DNA from: Streblospio benedicti
Lineage: Eukaryota; Annelida; Polychaeta; Spionida; Spionidae
NCBI GenBank assembly: GCA_019095985.1
Contig: CM032660.1
Location: 53,573,206-53,637,205 of the forward strand
Direction of reading: 5' to 3'
Length of the DNA: 64,000 bases
Shown: positions 23,301 to 34,234 of the stretch, piece by piece
Numbering within the stretch: the stretch's first letter is position 1
Layout of the letters: each line of letters starts with the position of its first letter
Notes under the pieces: model-generated
Databases searched by the model: none
What the model saw: only the letters and a program-made list of their open reading frames with translations
Told to the model about the DNA's origin: nothing
Program-made: the position numbers and the translations under genes

Positions 23301-26300
23301 AAGATGATTAAGTGAGCCTAATTTGAATATGTATTCCTAAGATATTTCTTTGAATGAAATTGTACTTAGTAGCTAAGTATATGTCTGAAGTACATGTATT
23401 CATATAATTAAATTCAAGGACTATGCATGAAATTGTTTGGTCCACTGTAACTAAATTGAATAGTTAGGTGAATGTCTTAACCAGTTGACCAATCAGGTTA
23501 TTTGTTTGCTGAGAATGATTTATTTCCTGGGAATTTAAGGAGTGTTGCAAGAAGTGTCAGTTCAGTTGTTAAAAAGACATGTATATCGTCTTAATACTTC
23601 ATTGAATATTGACATTCAAAAATCATTACATACAAAAATTCCATATTTCAAATGATACTTATAATACATATAGTTAATCTTGTTCATACTAATATGTGGA
23701 TGTAACTGTGAATTAAACTTTTAATAATATGATATTGCTAAGCAATTTCATCATATTATTTTCTTTTCTACTAAAATCAACATTTTCTTTATCCATGCAG
23801 GCATATGTCAGCACATTTTCCTCATATATCATTTCTGATTCCATTATGCTACCTGTTAACACATTCGCAACATAACCATACAGTTTTCTTGCAGAAAGGT
23901 GATTTCTTACTTAATTTTGATTATTTTCTTGGGAGTCCTACTTACAACACTTCATAAGTTCCCAGCAATTAAAATGTCCTCAGCAAATAAATAACCTAAT
24001 TGATTAACAAGTTAAGACATTCATGAAACTAAGTGACCTTTATTCAATTTAGTTACAAAGGACAAAACAAAATGTATGCATAATGCTTGAATTCAACTAC
24101 ATGTATGTGAATACTTCTGACATAAACTTATGTACGAAGTACAATTTCATTGAAAGAAAGTTATTAGTATTACTCAAATTAGGATTTCCACATAACCATC
24201 TTAAACAGTATGAATAATCAAAATTCATCTGTTATTCAAATATCATGTATGCATAAAAAGTGGTTGACTATAATTTAACCAAAACATTCAATATAGGAAA
24301 ACAGAAAAATGTAATCTTCTTATATTTCTTGTAAAAGTGTTAAGCAAATACACTCTACTATTATAGATATTTCCGTCGGATCCCTAGCCTACACACAGTG
24401 GGTTGGCTAGGGAGCCGACGTCGGATCCCTAGCCACTTCCTTTAAAATAAGACCTTTGGAAGACTTTATGAGACAAAATACCTTTGTAAGACTGTATAAG
24501 ACTCTTTGTAATACTTGAAAAAAAAACACTGGTAAGTCTCAGGTGACTGGTGATTTCAGACGGTCGTTGACGAGTACAGCGACGTGTTCCTGCGTGCCTC
24601 TCCCGTCACCGCGGCCGAGCTGGCCCTATTCGCGGGCACGGGGAGCCGGCACGGCGTCATGGTCACCACGCTGGTGGCCGAGGGCGCCCTCTACACGCCC
24701 TGGCTGCTCCAACGCTTCCTGGAGCTGGGCGGCACCGTGACGAGGAGGAAGGTGGAGGCGCTGGAGGAGGTGGGGACGGGGGAGGTTATTCCATAATCAC
24801 CCTATACGGCACCACAGGGGCAATTTATAGACTAAAATATAAGCTAAACACTAGGGAACTCACCTACGCACACTCGTAGGTGAGTTCCCTAGTGTTTAGC
24901 TTATATTTTAGTCTATAAATTGCCCATGTGTACGGCACGTGCCACTGATAGGGGTCACCATTTTCAACCTCTCAGTTTCACTAGGGGTCATGATTTCAAC
25001 ATCCCGGCCAGTTTTACGAAGGAAAATTATATATCTAACTCTATCTTCGTGTGAATTTGCATTATTGAGCCATAAAAACATAAAGAAATTACTTTAATGT
25101 GTTGTAGTAAATCTTGGTTTCATTACAGTATTACATAGAATAATACCCCTTGGGATAATACCCCATTGTTTTCATCAGGTGTTGGTATCGAGAATGTAGG
25201 TTGATATTCCTTAAATCACAACACATATGTTTCATTGACAGTTTTGCCAACTGCTGTTGGCATCATCAAAATGACCTTCTGCGCATTACACGAGGTCAAT
25301 ATTGCCAATTCCCGCCAAGAATCAAATCGTAGACTCAGGCAGTGTGTAATGGCTAGATGGTTATAGATGGTGATCTCGTAATCGCCAATGGTTGTAATGG
25401 CCGGTTACGGACGGTGACCTCGCGGTATTTGCAGCTGTACCCGCACTATGACGTGGTGGTGAACTGCACGGGGCTCGGCGCGTACGAGCTGTGTGGAGAC
25501 AAGAGCGTGTTCCCGGCCCGGGGCCAAGTCATCAAGGTAACTTGGGTAAATTGTTGGACGCAAATCAATATGAAGTATATTACTTACATCTGGGGGTATG
25601 GGTGGGCGTTAGAAGGTGTGAAGACATCACACACCACTATTTCTTGGCCCTTATTCCCTACACCGCTACGAGCTTACGAAGTCTGGTAAGAACGAAACAA
25701 CGAAAAATAAACAACTCAACAAGCTCTTGGCGTTTCAACACTTAACACTGGTGGAGATGTCGGGGATTGCACCCGAGACCTTTCACAAATCCTTAGAGTG
25801 TTGGCCTTTCCCCCTACATCCCTCAAAATTTAAGACTTTTTTTCGCTACGTCCCTCTTCCTTGAAATCCCACATCCCCATTTTTGTCTCCCCCACATCTC
25901 ACTAACACACCCCTTTATTATACCTTGCCCCAAAGTTCGTCAGCAACGTCATAATACAAGAGATGACTCCGATACACAACAAACATATTCATTGTGAGAG
26001 AACCACATTTTTTATTTATCACTCAATGTTTCCAAGAAATATGTAATTCTAGTATAAACACAATGCACTAATGTTGATTTGTAAAGAAAAGGACGTGGAA
26101 AATTTGCACATAGCTTCCCGTATGTGTATCTGGCCAATTATCATAATAGTCCGTCCAATTTGTAGTATCAAATATCCTAATCAAACCTTGCCCTCTGTCT
26201 TTACATGTTCATTAAGTTTATTTTGATAAGCATTTTCGTGTCATCTGCACTTCCAACATACTTCCAACAACAATGAAACTGGCTACAACTATGATGTAAA

Positions 26301-29225
26301 TTCTACATACTTTATTCTATATATTTGTTCACCCTTTCTTTGGTCTGTGCCTACAGGTGGACGCGCCGTGGATCAAACATGTACTACGTGATGGAGAGTT
26401 CTACGTCATCCCCGGGTACGTGACACCTGTGTAGTGCATCATCACATTTATAACTGTATGGAAGCAAGCTTTAAGTGTAGGTCTAGGATTTTCCAAATGC
26501 TTGTCTCATCGTCTCAAATCTTTATAAAGAGTCCAACAACAACAAAAAGCTCCACGAAGAGACCAGATGTCTCTCTCAACAACGAGGTTTTACTGTGTGC
26601 ATGTACAGTAGAACACCCAATTAAGACCACTTCTCTATTGAGACCACCTCTATAATATGACCATATTTCATGATCTCAAACCTTCATAAAGCTACCAAAA
26701 TAAACCTCTGTATAGAGACCACCTCTCTATTGAGAACAGTTAACACTGAGGCCAAAGGTGGTCCTAATAGAGAGATTCTGCTGTACTGTTAATTGACCGA
26801 ACATGCGTCCCAGTACATTGGCAGGGTCTGTGTCTGCAGGCAGGAGTGCGTGACGCTGGGCGGGACTCACCAGGAGAACAACTGGTCGCGGGAGGTGGAC
26901 GCGGCCGACGCCCAGTACATCATGGACGGCTGCACCAGGCTGCTGCCCAGTCTCAAGGTGAGGACGGATAAAGCTTTACGATTGGCTGACTGTCTGTCTG
27001 TCTGGTTGGCTGGCTGGTTGCTTGGCTGTCTGGCTGTCTGTCTTGCTGGCTGGCTGGCTGGCTGGCTGTATGACTGTCTGTCCATTAGTCTCTGTTAAAA
27101 TATCCACTCCTCTGTGGAACAACTAAAAGATGGTGTCAAATGACTGTATTCAGAAAACCTGTTCATTCATCACTGCATAACTTTAAACATATATATTATA
27201 CCAGTTCATTTGTAATTCTTCAATTCCCAGTTGCGCGGGACATGTTGCGCAGTAGAATTAATCCCATACCAAACAGTCCATTGATCACTTCCGGTCGCTC
27301 GCGTCATTGTAAACTAACACGACTTTAAATATTCTAAGGTATTTTTCAGCTATCACTTATCCTATGTCATTCATGTAAAGTACTTTCCTAATAGAATTTT
27401 GAGTGAGAATTATGAATCTCTAATCGGATTTTAGTTAGCATTGAAATTGACGAAGATATGGGCAGAATACCGGTTTCATGAAAAAAAATGCAGACGACCT
27501 GTGTAGGTTGTGAATGATACAAACGTTTGAACTTCACTATTATGAAGAATGCATGCCTCAAATAGCGTTCCTGGTAGTATTTTTAATGAGGATTACGAAT
27601 ATGTAATCAGAATTTAGTTAGCATAAAAAGTGACGAAGTTATGAGCAAAAGCCGGTCTTAGTCAAATTTGCAGACAGCCAGTGAAAAAAAAGTTGACAAC
27701 TTCACTGTTATTGAAGAATACACGCTTCAAATAGATGTACTTACTTAATTTTCCAACGTCTATCAGTGTAACAGCCATCAATGTTGTGTATAATACACAC
27801 TTTGAATGATATAGCATTAAATGCGATTTTAAATGGGCTTATAACATATACCGGAAGTACCCATGGACTTTTGTGTCTCAAAAGTAAATAAAAAAAGACG
27901 AGTGCGCAACTTTTCTGCGCAATTGGGAACTGAAGAATGTGTATCATGTATTGAGCTTCACATAGTCTCCAAGTACACCAATGGCCATCAGCAGCACCAC
28001 TTATCAGCAGTTGTGCTGCTCTGTAGGAGTGCCGCGTCCTGTGCCACGTGGTGGGACTGAGGCCGTGCCGACCGTCCGTGCGGCTGGAGGAGGAGACGGT
28101 GCCACACCGGGGCAGGAACATACAGGTGGGAGGCGTCAAGAAAAGGAAGATCTAAGGGGGTGTAAACGACCAGAAAAGTACCAAAACATATGTCTTAAAC
28201 ACGGGTAATGTGTCCAGCGGGAATTTAAAGGTGGAGGACTGAGATTTTGAAACGAATTTAGGGGGTTACTGAAAACCTGGATTATCTAATGAAATCATGG
28301 TGGAAATTCCTTCAGAATAGGAAAATTTGGATTTTTAACAGAATTAACCCATGGAATCCCATGGGTGAGAACCCTGCACCACACCCACAAGCACACCCTC
28401 GATCTGCTAGGAAATCATCATCTTAATGGAAATTCCTTCAGAATAAGGAAATATTTTGAGGGAACCAATGGAAACTCTGTGAAACCGTAGTTCCGCCTCT
28501 GCCACCGGGCGGCGCTGCAATCGTCAGGGGTAGACGATGCGCAACTCGCCTTATAATTGTACAGGAAACGACCCAGAAAGTCCGACATTTGGGGTGCATT
28601 TTCTGTAAGAAATACTCATCCATGTTATTCCAAACCGCCGTGTATCAATAACAAAGCCCTTAAGTATCCATGCATCTGAGCATTGTTTCTCAAATACGTG
28701 TCATAATTAGAATAATTTAGTTTAAACACATACTTATCTGACCTGCCAGTGCGGCTTTTAGCTAGATTTAAAAAAAAAGAAAAAAAAGAAAGCTCATTAA
28801 ATACAATTCCAAATAAAATGTGATTATCATATATGAAAACTAGAGAAGTATGCGAACATTTCTGTGTGTGTGTCACAAAACATGATTATTTACATAGAGC
28901 ACAATAACACCATCTTCAAAATGACTAATATACACGAGTGTTGAGGCGCTGTTTGACATGTACCTCTGACGACTGAAGCGCCGCCCGGCGGCGGAATGAA
29001 AAAACATTGTTTTAACGGTTCACAGAGACTGCCATTAAAGCGTGCTCCACCAACCCTATGCACACCAAAAAACGCCTGTATCTGCCACTAACTGCTTCCT
29101 GCTTCCTGTTGCAGCTCATCCACAACTACGGTCACGGGGGCGCGGGCGTCACGCTCCACTACGGCTGCGCGCGAGACGTGCTCCGTCTGGTGGAACGACA
29201 CCTGCCGTCTGCCGCCAAACTCTAG
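20359..29225 (+). CDS. DDO: D-aspartate / D-amino-acid oxidase, nine coding exons
   Basis: FAD-dependent oxidase that deaminates D-amino acids to 2-oxo acids with H2O2, normally in peroxisomes. Coding exons: 20359-20439, 21287-21396, 22277-22391, 24560-24769, 25435-25536, 26357-26415, 26840-26957, 28027-28125, 29115-29225. All have GT-AG borders and matching phases, giving 334 residues (usual about 340). Seen: FAD-binding GAGVIG (8-13), SDVAAG (43-48), [24 protein letters not shown] (275-281), HNYGHGGAG (301-309). Tyr222 and Arg277 fit the family's carboxylate-binding pair. Arg217 in [11 protein letters not shown] fits the extra arginine of D-aspartate oxidases (Arg216), but the second one (Arg237) is His236. 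So DDO is preferred, with DAO-like activity possible. The C-terminal AKL is a PTS1 peroxisomal signal. A splice acceptor (TTTGCAG) lies 11 nt before the ATG, so a 5' non-coding exon probably lies upstream. Exons are GC-rich in AT-rich introns packed with repeats. Confidence 0.93.
20455..20578. repeat. MITE of the ACAGTAGAAC family
   Basis: Begins CTACAGCGGAACCTCC, continues aattaagaccaactctata and ends with an inverted-like gttctattgtac. The internal words (aattaagacca, ataagacca) are shared with the copy at 26603-26788. Lies in oxidase intron 1. Confidence 0.6.
20600..20790 (-). mobile_element. tRNA-derived SINE, second copy, inverted
   Basis: On the minus strand: A-box-like region at about 20769-20785, then GCAGTTGGACTCG, then B-box-like GGGTTCAATTCC (about 20730-20741), then gtgttgggcaaac as in the copy at 19987. 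It lies in oxidase intron 1, so two inverted copies flank the first coding exon. Confidence 0.72.
21715..22220. repeat. Two direct repeat units with CCAAGATGGC motifs
   Basis: The unit starts at about 21727 (aattcaatatggcttccaag) and again at about 22090 (aattcaatatggccaccaag). It continues with a similar order: aaattaa, then acat, then gtaatatatcga/gtaatacatcga, then gtgttttc/gcttttgtgg. Units are about 360 bp apart. They lie in oxidase intron 2. The CCAAGATGGC core also occurs in the arms of the element at 11868-14742. Confidence 0.6.
22721..24449. mobile_element. 1.7-kb foldback transposon with 9-bp target duplication
   Basis: The element occupies 22730-24440 (1711 bp). Its ends are GGAAGTGGCTAGGGAGCCGACGTC and an inverted partner with one change, followed inward by more GCTAGGGAGCCGA inverted blocks. 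An exact 9-bp direct repeat TTTAAAATA flanks it (22721-22729 and 24441-24449). The right half of the interior is broadly the reverse complement of the left half, so nearly the whole element folds on itself. The left half also holds two diverged direct copies (from about 22865 and about 23115). Nine-base duplications with very long inverted ends are typical of Mutator-like (MULE) foldbacks; that assignment is inference. No transposase. It sits in oxidase intron 3. Confidence 0.85.
24818..24925. repeat. Perfect 51-bp inverted repeat (hairpin MITE)
   Basis: Arms 24818-24868 and 24875-24925 are exact reverse complements over all 51 bases, with a 6-nt loop (CACACT). The outer flanks share ACGGCAC in direct orientation (about 24805 and 24936), possibly part of a target duplication. 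It lies 48 nt after the end of oxidase exon 4, so the transcript carries a very stable stem just past that splice donor. Confidence 0.92.
26603..26788. repeat. MITE of the ACAGTAGAAC family
   Basis: Left end ACAGTAGAACACCC; right end inverted ACAGCAGAATCTCTC. The interior repeats gagaccacctctctattgag-type words in both orientations. In oxidase intron 6. Related pieces: 20455-20578 and 30870-31080. Confidence 0.72.
26985..27088. repeat. (CTGG/CTGT)n microsatellite
   Basis: Tandem CTGGCTGG and CTGTCTGT units begin about 30 nt after the end of oxidase exon 7. They produce long fake ORFs on both strands. Confidence 0.85.
27211..27950. repeat. Inverted-repeat element in oxidase intron 7
   Basis: The left end tgtaattcttcaattcccag, followed by ttgcgc, is inverted at about 27917-27950 (gcgcaattgggaactgaaga). 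Inside are two direct units of about 190 bp (about 27400 and 27590), sharing attttagttagcat, gacgaag and cagac words. No coding capacity. Confidence 0.6.
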
Positions 29226-29373
29226 TCTAAAAACCACGCGACACTGTGTTTAATGGTGTCGTGATACTTGCTGAGTATAAACAGTAAAAGTGTACATGTG
29301 AATGTATTGCAGTTGGATCTGTTACTGAATTGTTGTACATAGTTTTGATTCATTCATGTAGCGGGAACTGACA

Positions 29374-29379
29374 AATAAA
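29374..29379 (+). terminator. Poly(A) signal of the oxidase gene
   Basis: AATAAA about 150 nt after the stop codon, in acaaataaacatgg. A plausible 3' end signal, not proven. Confidence 0.55.
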
Positions 29380-29430
29380 CATGGCATCCCAAGATCATAA
29401 TAAATGGAACAGATTCGTTGGGGTTTCTTT

Positions 29431-29602
29431 TGTACTATTACAATGGCATTGATCCTTTGCTAAACCCATTTACTGACGTCACATCCTGCCATCCTGTGTG
29501 ACGTCAGCTTGAAAAAGACTGTCTGACAGACACGGTGAAAATATTTGCAAAGGTAAATAAGTACGGGTTTCGCAACAGATCAATGCCATTGTAATAGTGA
29601 CA
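29431..29602. repeat. Inverted repeat with internal CRE-like palindromes
   Basis: Arms tgtactattacaatggcatt and its complement caatgccattgtaatagt (29578-29602). The middle carries TGACGTCA-type palindromes at about 29474 and 29501, beside gcttgaaaaagactg. The family recurs at about 37367-37540, within the FERM gene introns. Confidence 0.72.
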
Positions 29603-29609
29603 TTGTATT

Positions 29610-31085
29610 GTTGGTTATGTATGTCTTTTTCTGCGTTGGAGACTTAATTTTGTAAATTTAGTCATTTGAAATAGATTTATAAGAATAATTTCATTCAATT
29701 TATTATTAATAGGGTCTTCCTACGCTTCCACATGTGAGTGTCCGCTTCAGGGAAATACAATTTTATAATAATCAGGAATAGCCTTAACAATATGACTAAA
29801 CATTAAAAATACAATAAAGTATATTTTCTACTCTCAATTGCATATACTGTTCAAAGATTATAAAAGAATAAAAGAAATATTAAGATTAAAAGTGAATTGT
29901 AATGCTAGTGAAACAGATCTTGGTCTAAGAGTGAAAAATGATATTTTTAGCAAATGATGCTAATCACACAAAAACTAGTGAGGCTATTTTGCATATTATT
30001 AACATATCTTTATAGCAAAGGCTTTTACCTTTAAAATGAGGTATCATTCATAATTTTTATAATTGTATGATATAATTTTACAAAAGGTCTTGTTTCCCTA
30101 ATATGTAATGCTAATTTATGGTGGTTGCCATGGAAACAGTGAGAGATCTCGTGAACGGCCCATTGGATGCATACAAGACAAGCAGAAATGAATTCCCCAG
30201 AAAATTCTAGATCTACATAAGAAACCACCAATAAAATTCTCTAGCGCTTGATCAAAGCCCACATGCAAGCTATCTAATTCACTACTCTTAAAGAAAGAAA
30301 AAAAAGCTGAAAACTTGATTTCAATGGTATATATTTAATGAATTCTTCTTATCAATAGCTGAATATTGGATATTAAAATACCTCTAATATTTCAATGGCT
30401 GGCAGTCCATCTTTTTCATAGAAACAAGGTTGTTTACTTGGAATTGGAAGTAAACAACCTCGAAGGAGTGCTGGTTCAGTGCTGGGGCCTCCTGGCTGCC
30501 CCCTCCTCCCTCAATACTCTAATAAAACTAATCTAGATACTTGAAATACTAAATATATCACCCTTTTGACAAATGTTTGTAACAATCTATTTGTTTGGGA
30601 TAGAAATAATCAGCATTTTATTTACGAATGGACGGTTGATTGATTGGCCATATTGACGAGGTCTACTGCAGTATGTATGTAGCAAAACTACTGTAGAAAC
30701 CAGGTATATTGATATTGCTTCTCTGTAATTTTCTCTTTATCTGTTGATTAGTTTCATTTCCTCCCCAGCATATTTATTATATAAGACATCCGTAAGGTGA
30801 TATTTTAGGGGTGGGGGTGGGGGGGGGGGTGTTACATTTTCTATTACAGCTCATGTTAAAGGCACAGTAACCGTATATAGCGGAACGTCTTTATACCCTG
30901 AGACTCACCTCAAGTGGTCTCAATTCAGAGGTCCATGGTCTTTGTATATAGAGGTTTGCGACGGTCTCTATATAAAGGCTTGGGACTCCAACCAATGGTC
31001 TAATTATAGGTGGTATCTGTATAGATGTGTTCTCTATAGAGGTGCCCTCTTTATAGAGGTGGTCTCTATATAGATGTGCTCTCTG
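29610..31085. other. Non-coding stretch with dispersed repeat pieces
   Basis: No gene. At 30318-30415 lies a half copy of the inverted repeat at 36367-36565 (aatgaattcttcttatcaat, gctgaatattggatatt, atttcaatggct). At 30690-30815 lies the repeat shared with 17120-17235. At 30870-31080 there are many gaggtggtctctatatag-type words, a decayed member of the ACAGTAGAAC MITE group. A G-rich run lies at about 30810-30830. Confidence 0.6.
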
Positions 31086-31089
31086 AAGA

Positions 31090-31890
31090 ATACACAGATC
31101 TTGCATTATGTAAGAACTTTTATCAACTGACACATTCCAATATGTACAAATATGATGGAAAAGATAATAGAACTAGACATGCCTGTTTACATACTAAATG
31201 AGATGGATTACAGGCATACTATTGTGTTTGACAGATAATATAATATATATTCATGATTACTTGATCTATATGATGGAAGACCTCAGAAGAATACATATCA
31301 TGATCATATGTACACATATCAATAAAATGACATATAAAGATAAAATGTTTCCAATGGTTATGTCAAATATTCTACATTTCCCCCCTCCCCTTTATCCTTC
31401 AGTCTGCTCTTAGGGAGTGAAGGGCGCTCCTTGTACTCATGATGTTTTACTATGTGGACAAGTGACAAGTATTCCGCTTTACGAAGTCTGTTACTCCTAC
31501 GTGGACCCACGGCCATAACTTCTGCTGGTTGATCCACTGTACTGATGTTTGGTGGCTCAGGTTCTGATGGTGGTGTTATAGACTCATATGATTCTTCACA
31601 ATTATCAGTAACACTTGTGCCATCTTGTGGATTTGGTTCGCAATCTTGTGCACTAGGTGCTTGATGATTATAGTAACCGTTTTGTTGGGTGTAATATTAG
31701 CCAATTAGCCTATTAGTGAGGTTTATGATTTTCTAATGTATTGTGAATTAGTTGAACATCTGCTGGATGCTGAATACCATGTCTATTCGCACGCACAGGA
31801 TTTATTTTTCTGATGAATTTTCTGTTCCCTAGTGTGCAACACGCCGACCCATCCATTTGAACTGTGTATTGAAAATCTACAGAAGAACAA
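31090..31890 (-). mobile_element. 3' end of a second Ty3/Gypsy fossil
   Basis: On the minus strand the 31440-31890 part encodes an integrase-tail-like segment, including a basic RRSNRLRKAEYLSL motif common at the end of Gypsy pol proteins. A purine-rich tract (about 31380-31396) and a TG-starting AT-rich segment to about 31090 follow; I take this as the 3' LTR. The coding part is broken, so it is an old copy. The left LTR boundary and the target duplication were not resolved. Confidence 0.6.
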
Positions 31891-34234
31891 GAAGTGCCTC
31901 AGAAGCTAGTTCACTTTTTGTATGGAAGCTCCTTCGAAATTCTTCTTTATCATAATAAAATATAAACCAAGTATTTTCTTACCCATAACAACTAGAAGGA
32001 AGTTACATGCAGGTGTTTCGTTTGTTTCTGTTTTTTTTATTGGAACGCAGTTTTCTGAATGAGGGCACATGAATATGGTTATTATGTTAGTTTGTTGTTT
32101 TATGAAAATTGTAAATATATATTTAAGCTTTAAAAGTATTTTCTTAGTAACTTTGTGTTAAAGCCCATTTTTATCTTTTTAAGTTGTTGAGATTGCAAAC
32201 CTTTTCAATTCTTATCTGCATATAAGTCTTATTTATTTTATATTGAAGTTTTTAGGGTTTTGTGGTCTACATTAATTTGTTCTAAACATAAACATTGTCG
32301 TATTGGATAAAATTGGAGAAGGTTCATATCGCATTTTTGCCAGACCGAATCCAATTTCATTTATTGAAAACAGAAATATGTTTACACTAAATATATAGTA
32401 TCTCAATACAAAACTTTGATATTACGAAAAAGAAATAAATATTTACTTTGTCGTTTTTGTCTTTATTATGATTGTCTTTTTCAAATAGGATATTAAAAAG
32501 TAACAATGATGAAATTAGAACAATTTTAATGAGCTACACAGTATGTCATAAAATGTATAAAAGAGCAATAAAATATGAAGCTCAGATCAAAGAATGTAAA
32601 TCACTTCTTTAGACTACATGGTTATAATTTAAATAGTGAAGTTTATCACAATGATAAAAGATTATGGTAAATGGATATAAAAAAATAAGATAAATACAAA
32701 AAGGTTTAACTTGTTTCGAGACCTGATGATGAAAAAAGTATTCACAGAACACACAATTTGAAAGAAAAGTTGACTGATATAAATAGTGCAACAATAACTT
32801 CCTATGAAGTCCTGAGATTATAAATGCCATTATAACCAAGTATAAAGGCATACAGGTAAAAATAAATCACACTGTAGGTGGTGAACATTTATAACTTTAT
32901 AATGACCCAGTTATATAAATAAGAGGGTAATGACAAAAAAAAACATTATGTCATGATTTTCACCGCCCTCACAACCTTAAAACTAACATTGTATACAGTG
33001 GGACATTGGCCTTGTTCATCTCAAGCTCTGATAACTTGAATTTACAGATATATTAAGGAAATCATAACTTCACATAATTCATATAAATGATCACTGATAA
33101 CTTGAAATTTCAGTTAACTCAATTTTTTATATAAAAATTAAAGTTAAGAGGGTCCAACTGCACTACCCTCCCCCTACCCCACCCCCAACCCCCTCCTTAA
33201 GCACTCATAACAAATCAAGGTCAGTTTTTAAGGCCTGTGTGGCCTAATTATTTCATACCCAACCGCACATGCTCCATTAAAAATATAGACTTTTTCTTAT
33301 TCAGTAGCATGCATACAAATTCCAACAGACCATGATCCAAAAATACAGTTTGGAAATACCTAGAGTACAATGTAACTACATTTTGTATAAGACATACCAC
33401 ATCAAAATATATTTCCAATTCATAACATATATATAAAAATATTTTTAAGAACAAAAGATTTCACAAACTTCAAATGGGAAAATGTACAATTACATGAGTA
33501 TTGCTTTTTAATGAATGACACACAGTGACTCAACATTTCAGAAATCACAGTTGTACCTCTACACTCACAAAACAGCTTTGATGAACATTTAAAAAATACA
33601 ATATTACTGAATACCAACAGAAGAATAAACAAAATTGTACTTATAGTGGATTTTATATTAATAAAAACCGCATTTGTAGTGGATAATTTGCTGAATGGCA
33701 GATACTGTAAAGTAAATAACATTATGACCCACTTTATATATCAATAAATTTGTAAACCACCAGTGATTATTACAGAAATACATCAAACCAACATTGTACT
33801 AATAAGAGTACGCAGGCCATTTTCAATGGGAATGTTGACAAATACAAATCTAGTCATCTCTTTGAGTTCTCTTTAGCAAACACATTCCTACCACTTGTTT
33901 GACACAGCTGAAGACATCCATTTCACTGTATCAAGTGGCCTTGGTGGGACTCAAACTCACAACATTGTGCCTGTGAGACCAGAATGATACCATCATCCCG
34001 AACAGCCAGCTTGGGAAACGCACATTATTAGACAAATGCAGAAGAAACTTGTTATCTCAATATCGCCATCTTAAATTTTCTATTTCCTCAAGGATATTTC
34101 AATTCCCTTCAACCACATATGATCATATATCAGTTGGTTCTTTCGAACATTGACTATCTCGACCATTTTACTGTCCTCCCAGAGTCCAGATAACGAGTTT
34201 CTACATTACACGAGATGAGAATAAATAAACAACC
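31891..34234. other. AT-rich stretch without recognisable genes
   Basis: Only short AT-driven ORFs on both strands (e.g. 32609-32851 and 33420-33722). C-rich run at about 33165-33195. The end of this stretch is the 3' flank of the FERM gene. I see no structure I can name. Confidence 0.5.

Noticed and set aside
26793-27098. 101-codon plus ORF with Trp/Leu/Ala repeats
   Set aside because: It is oxidase exon 7 read past its donor into a (CTGG)n microsatellite.
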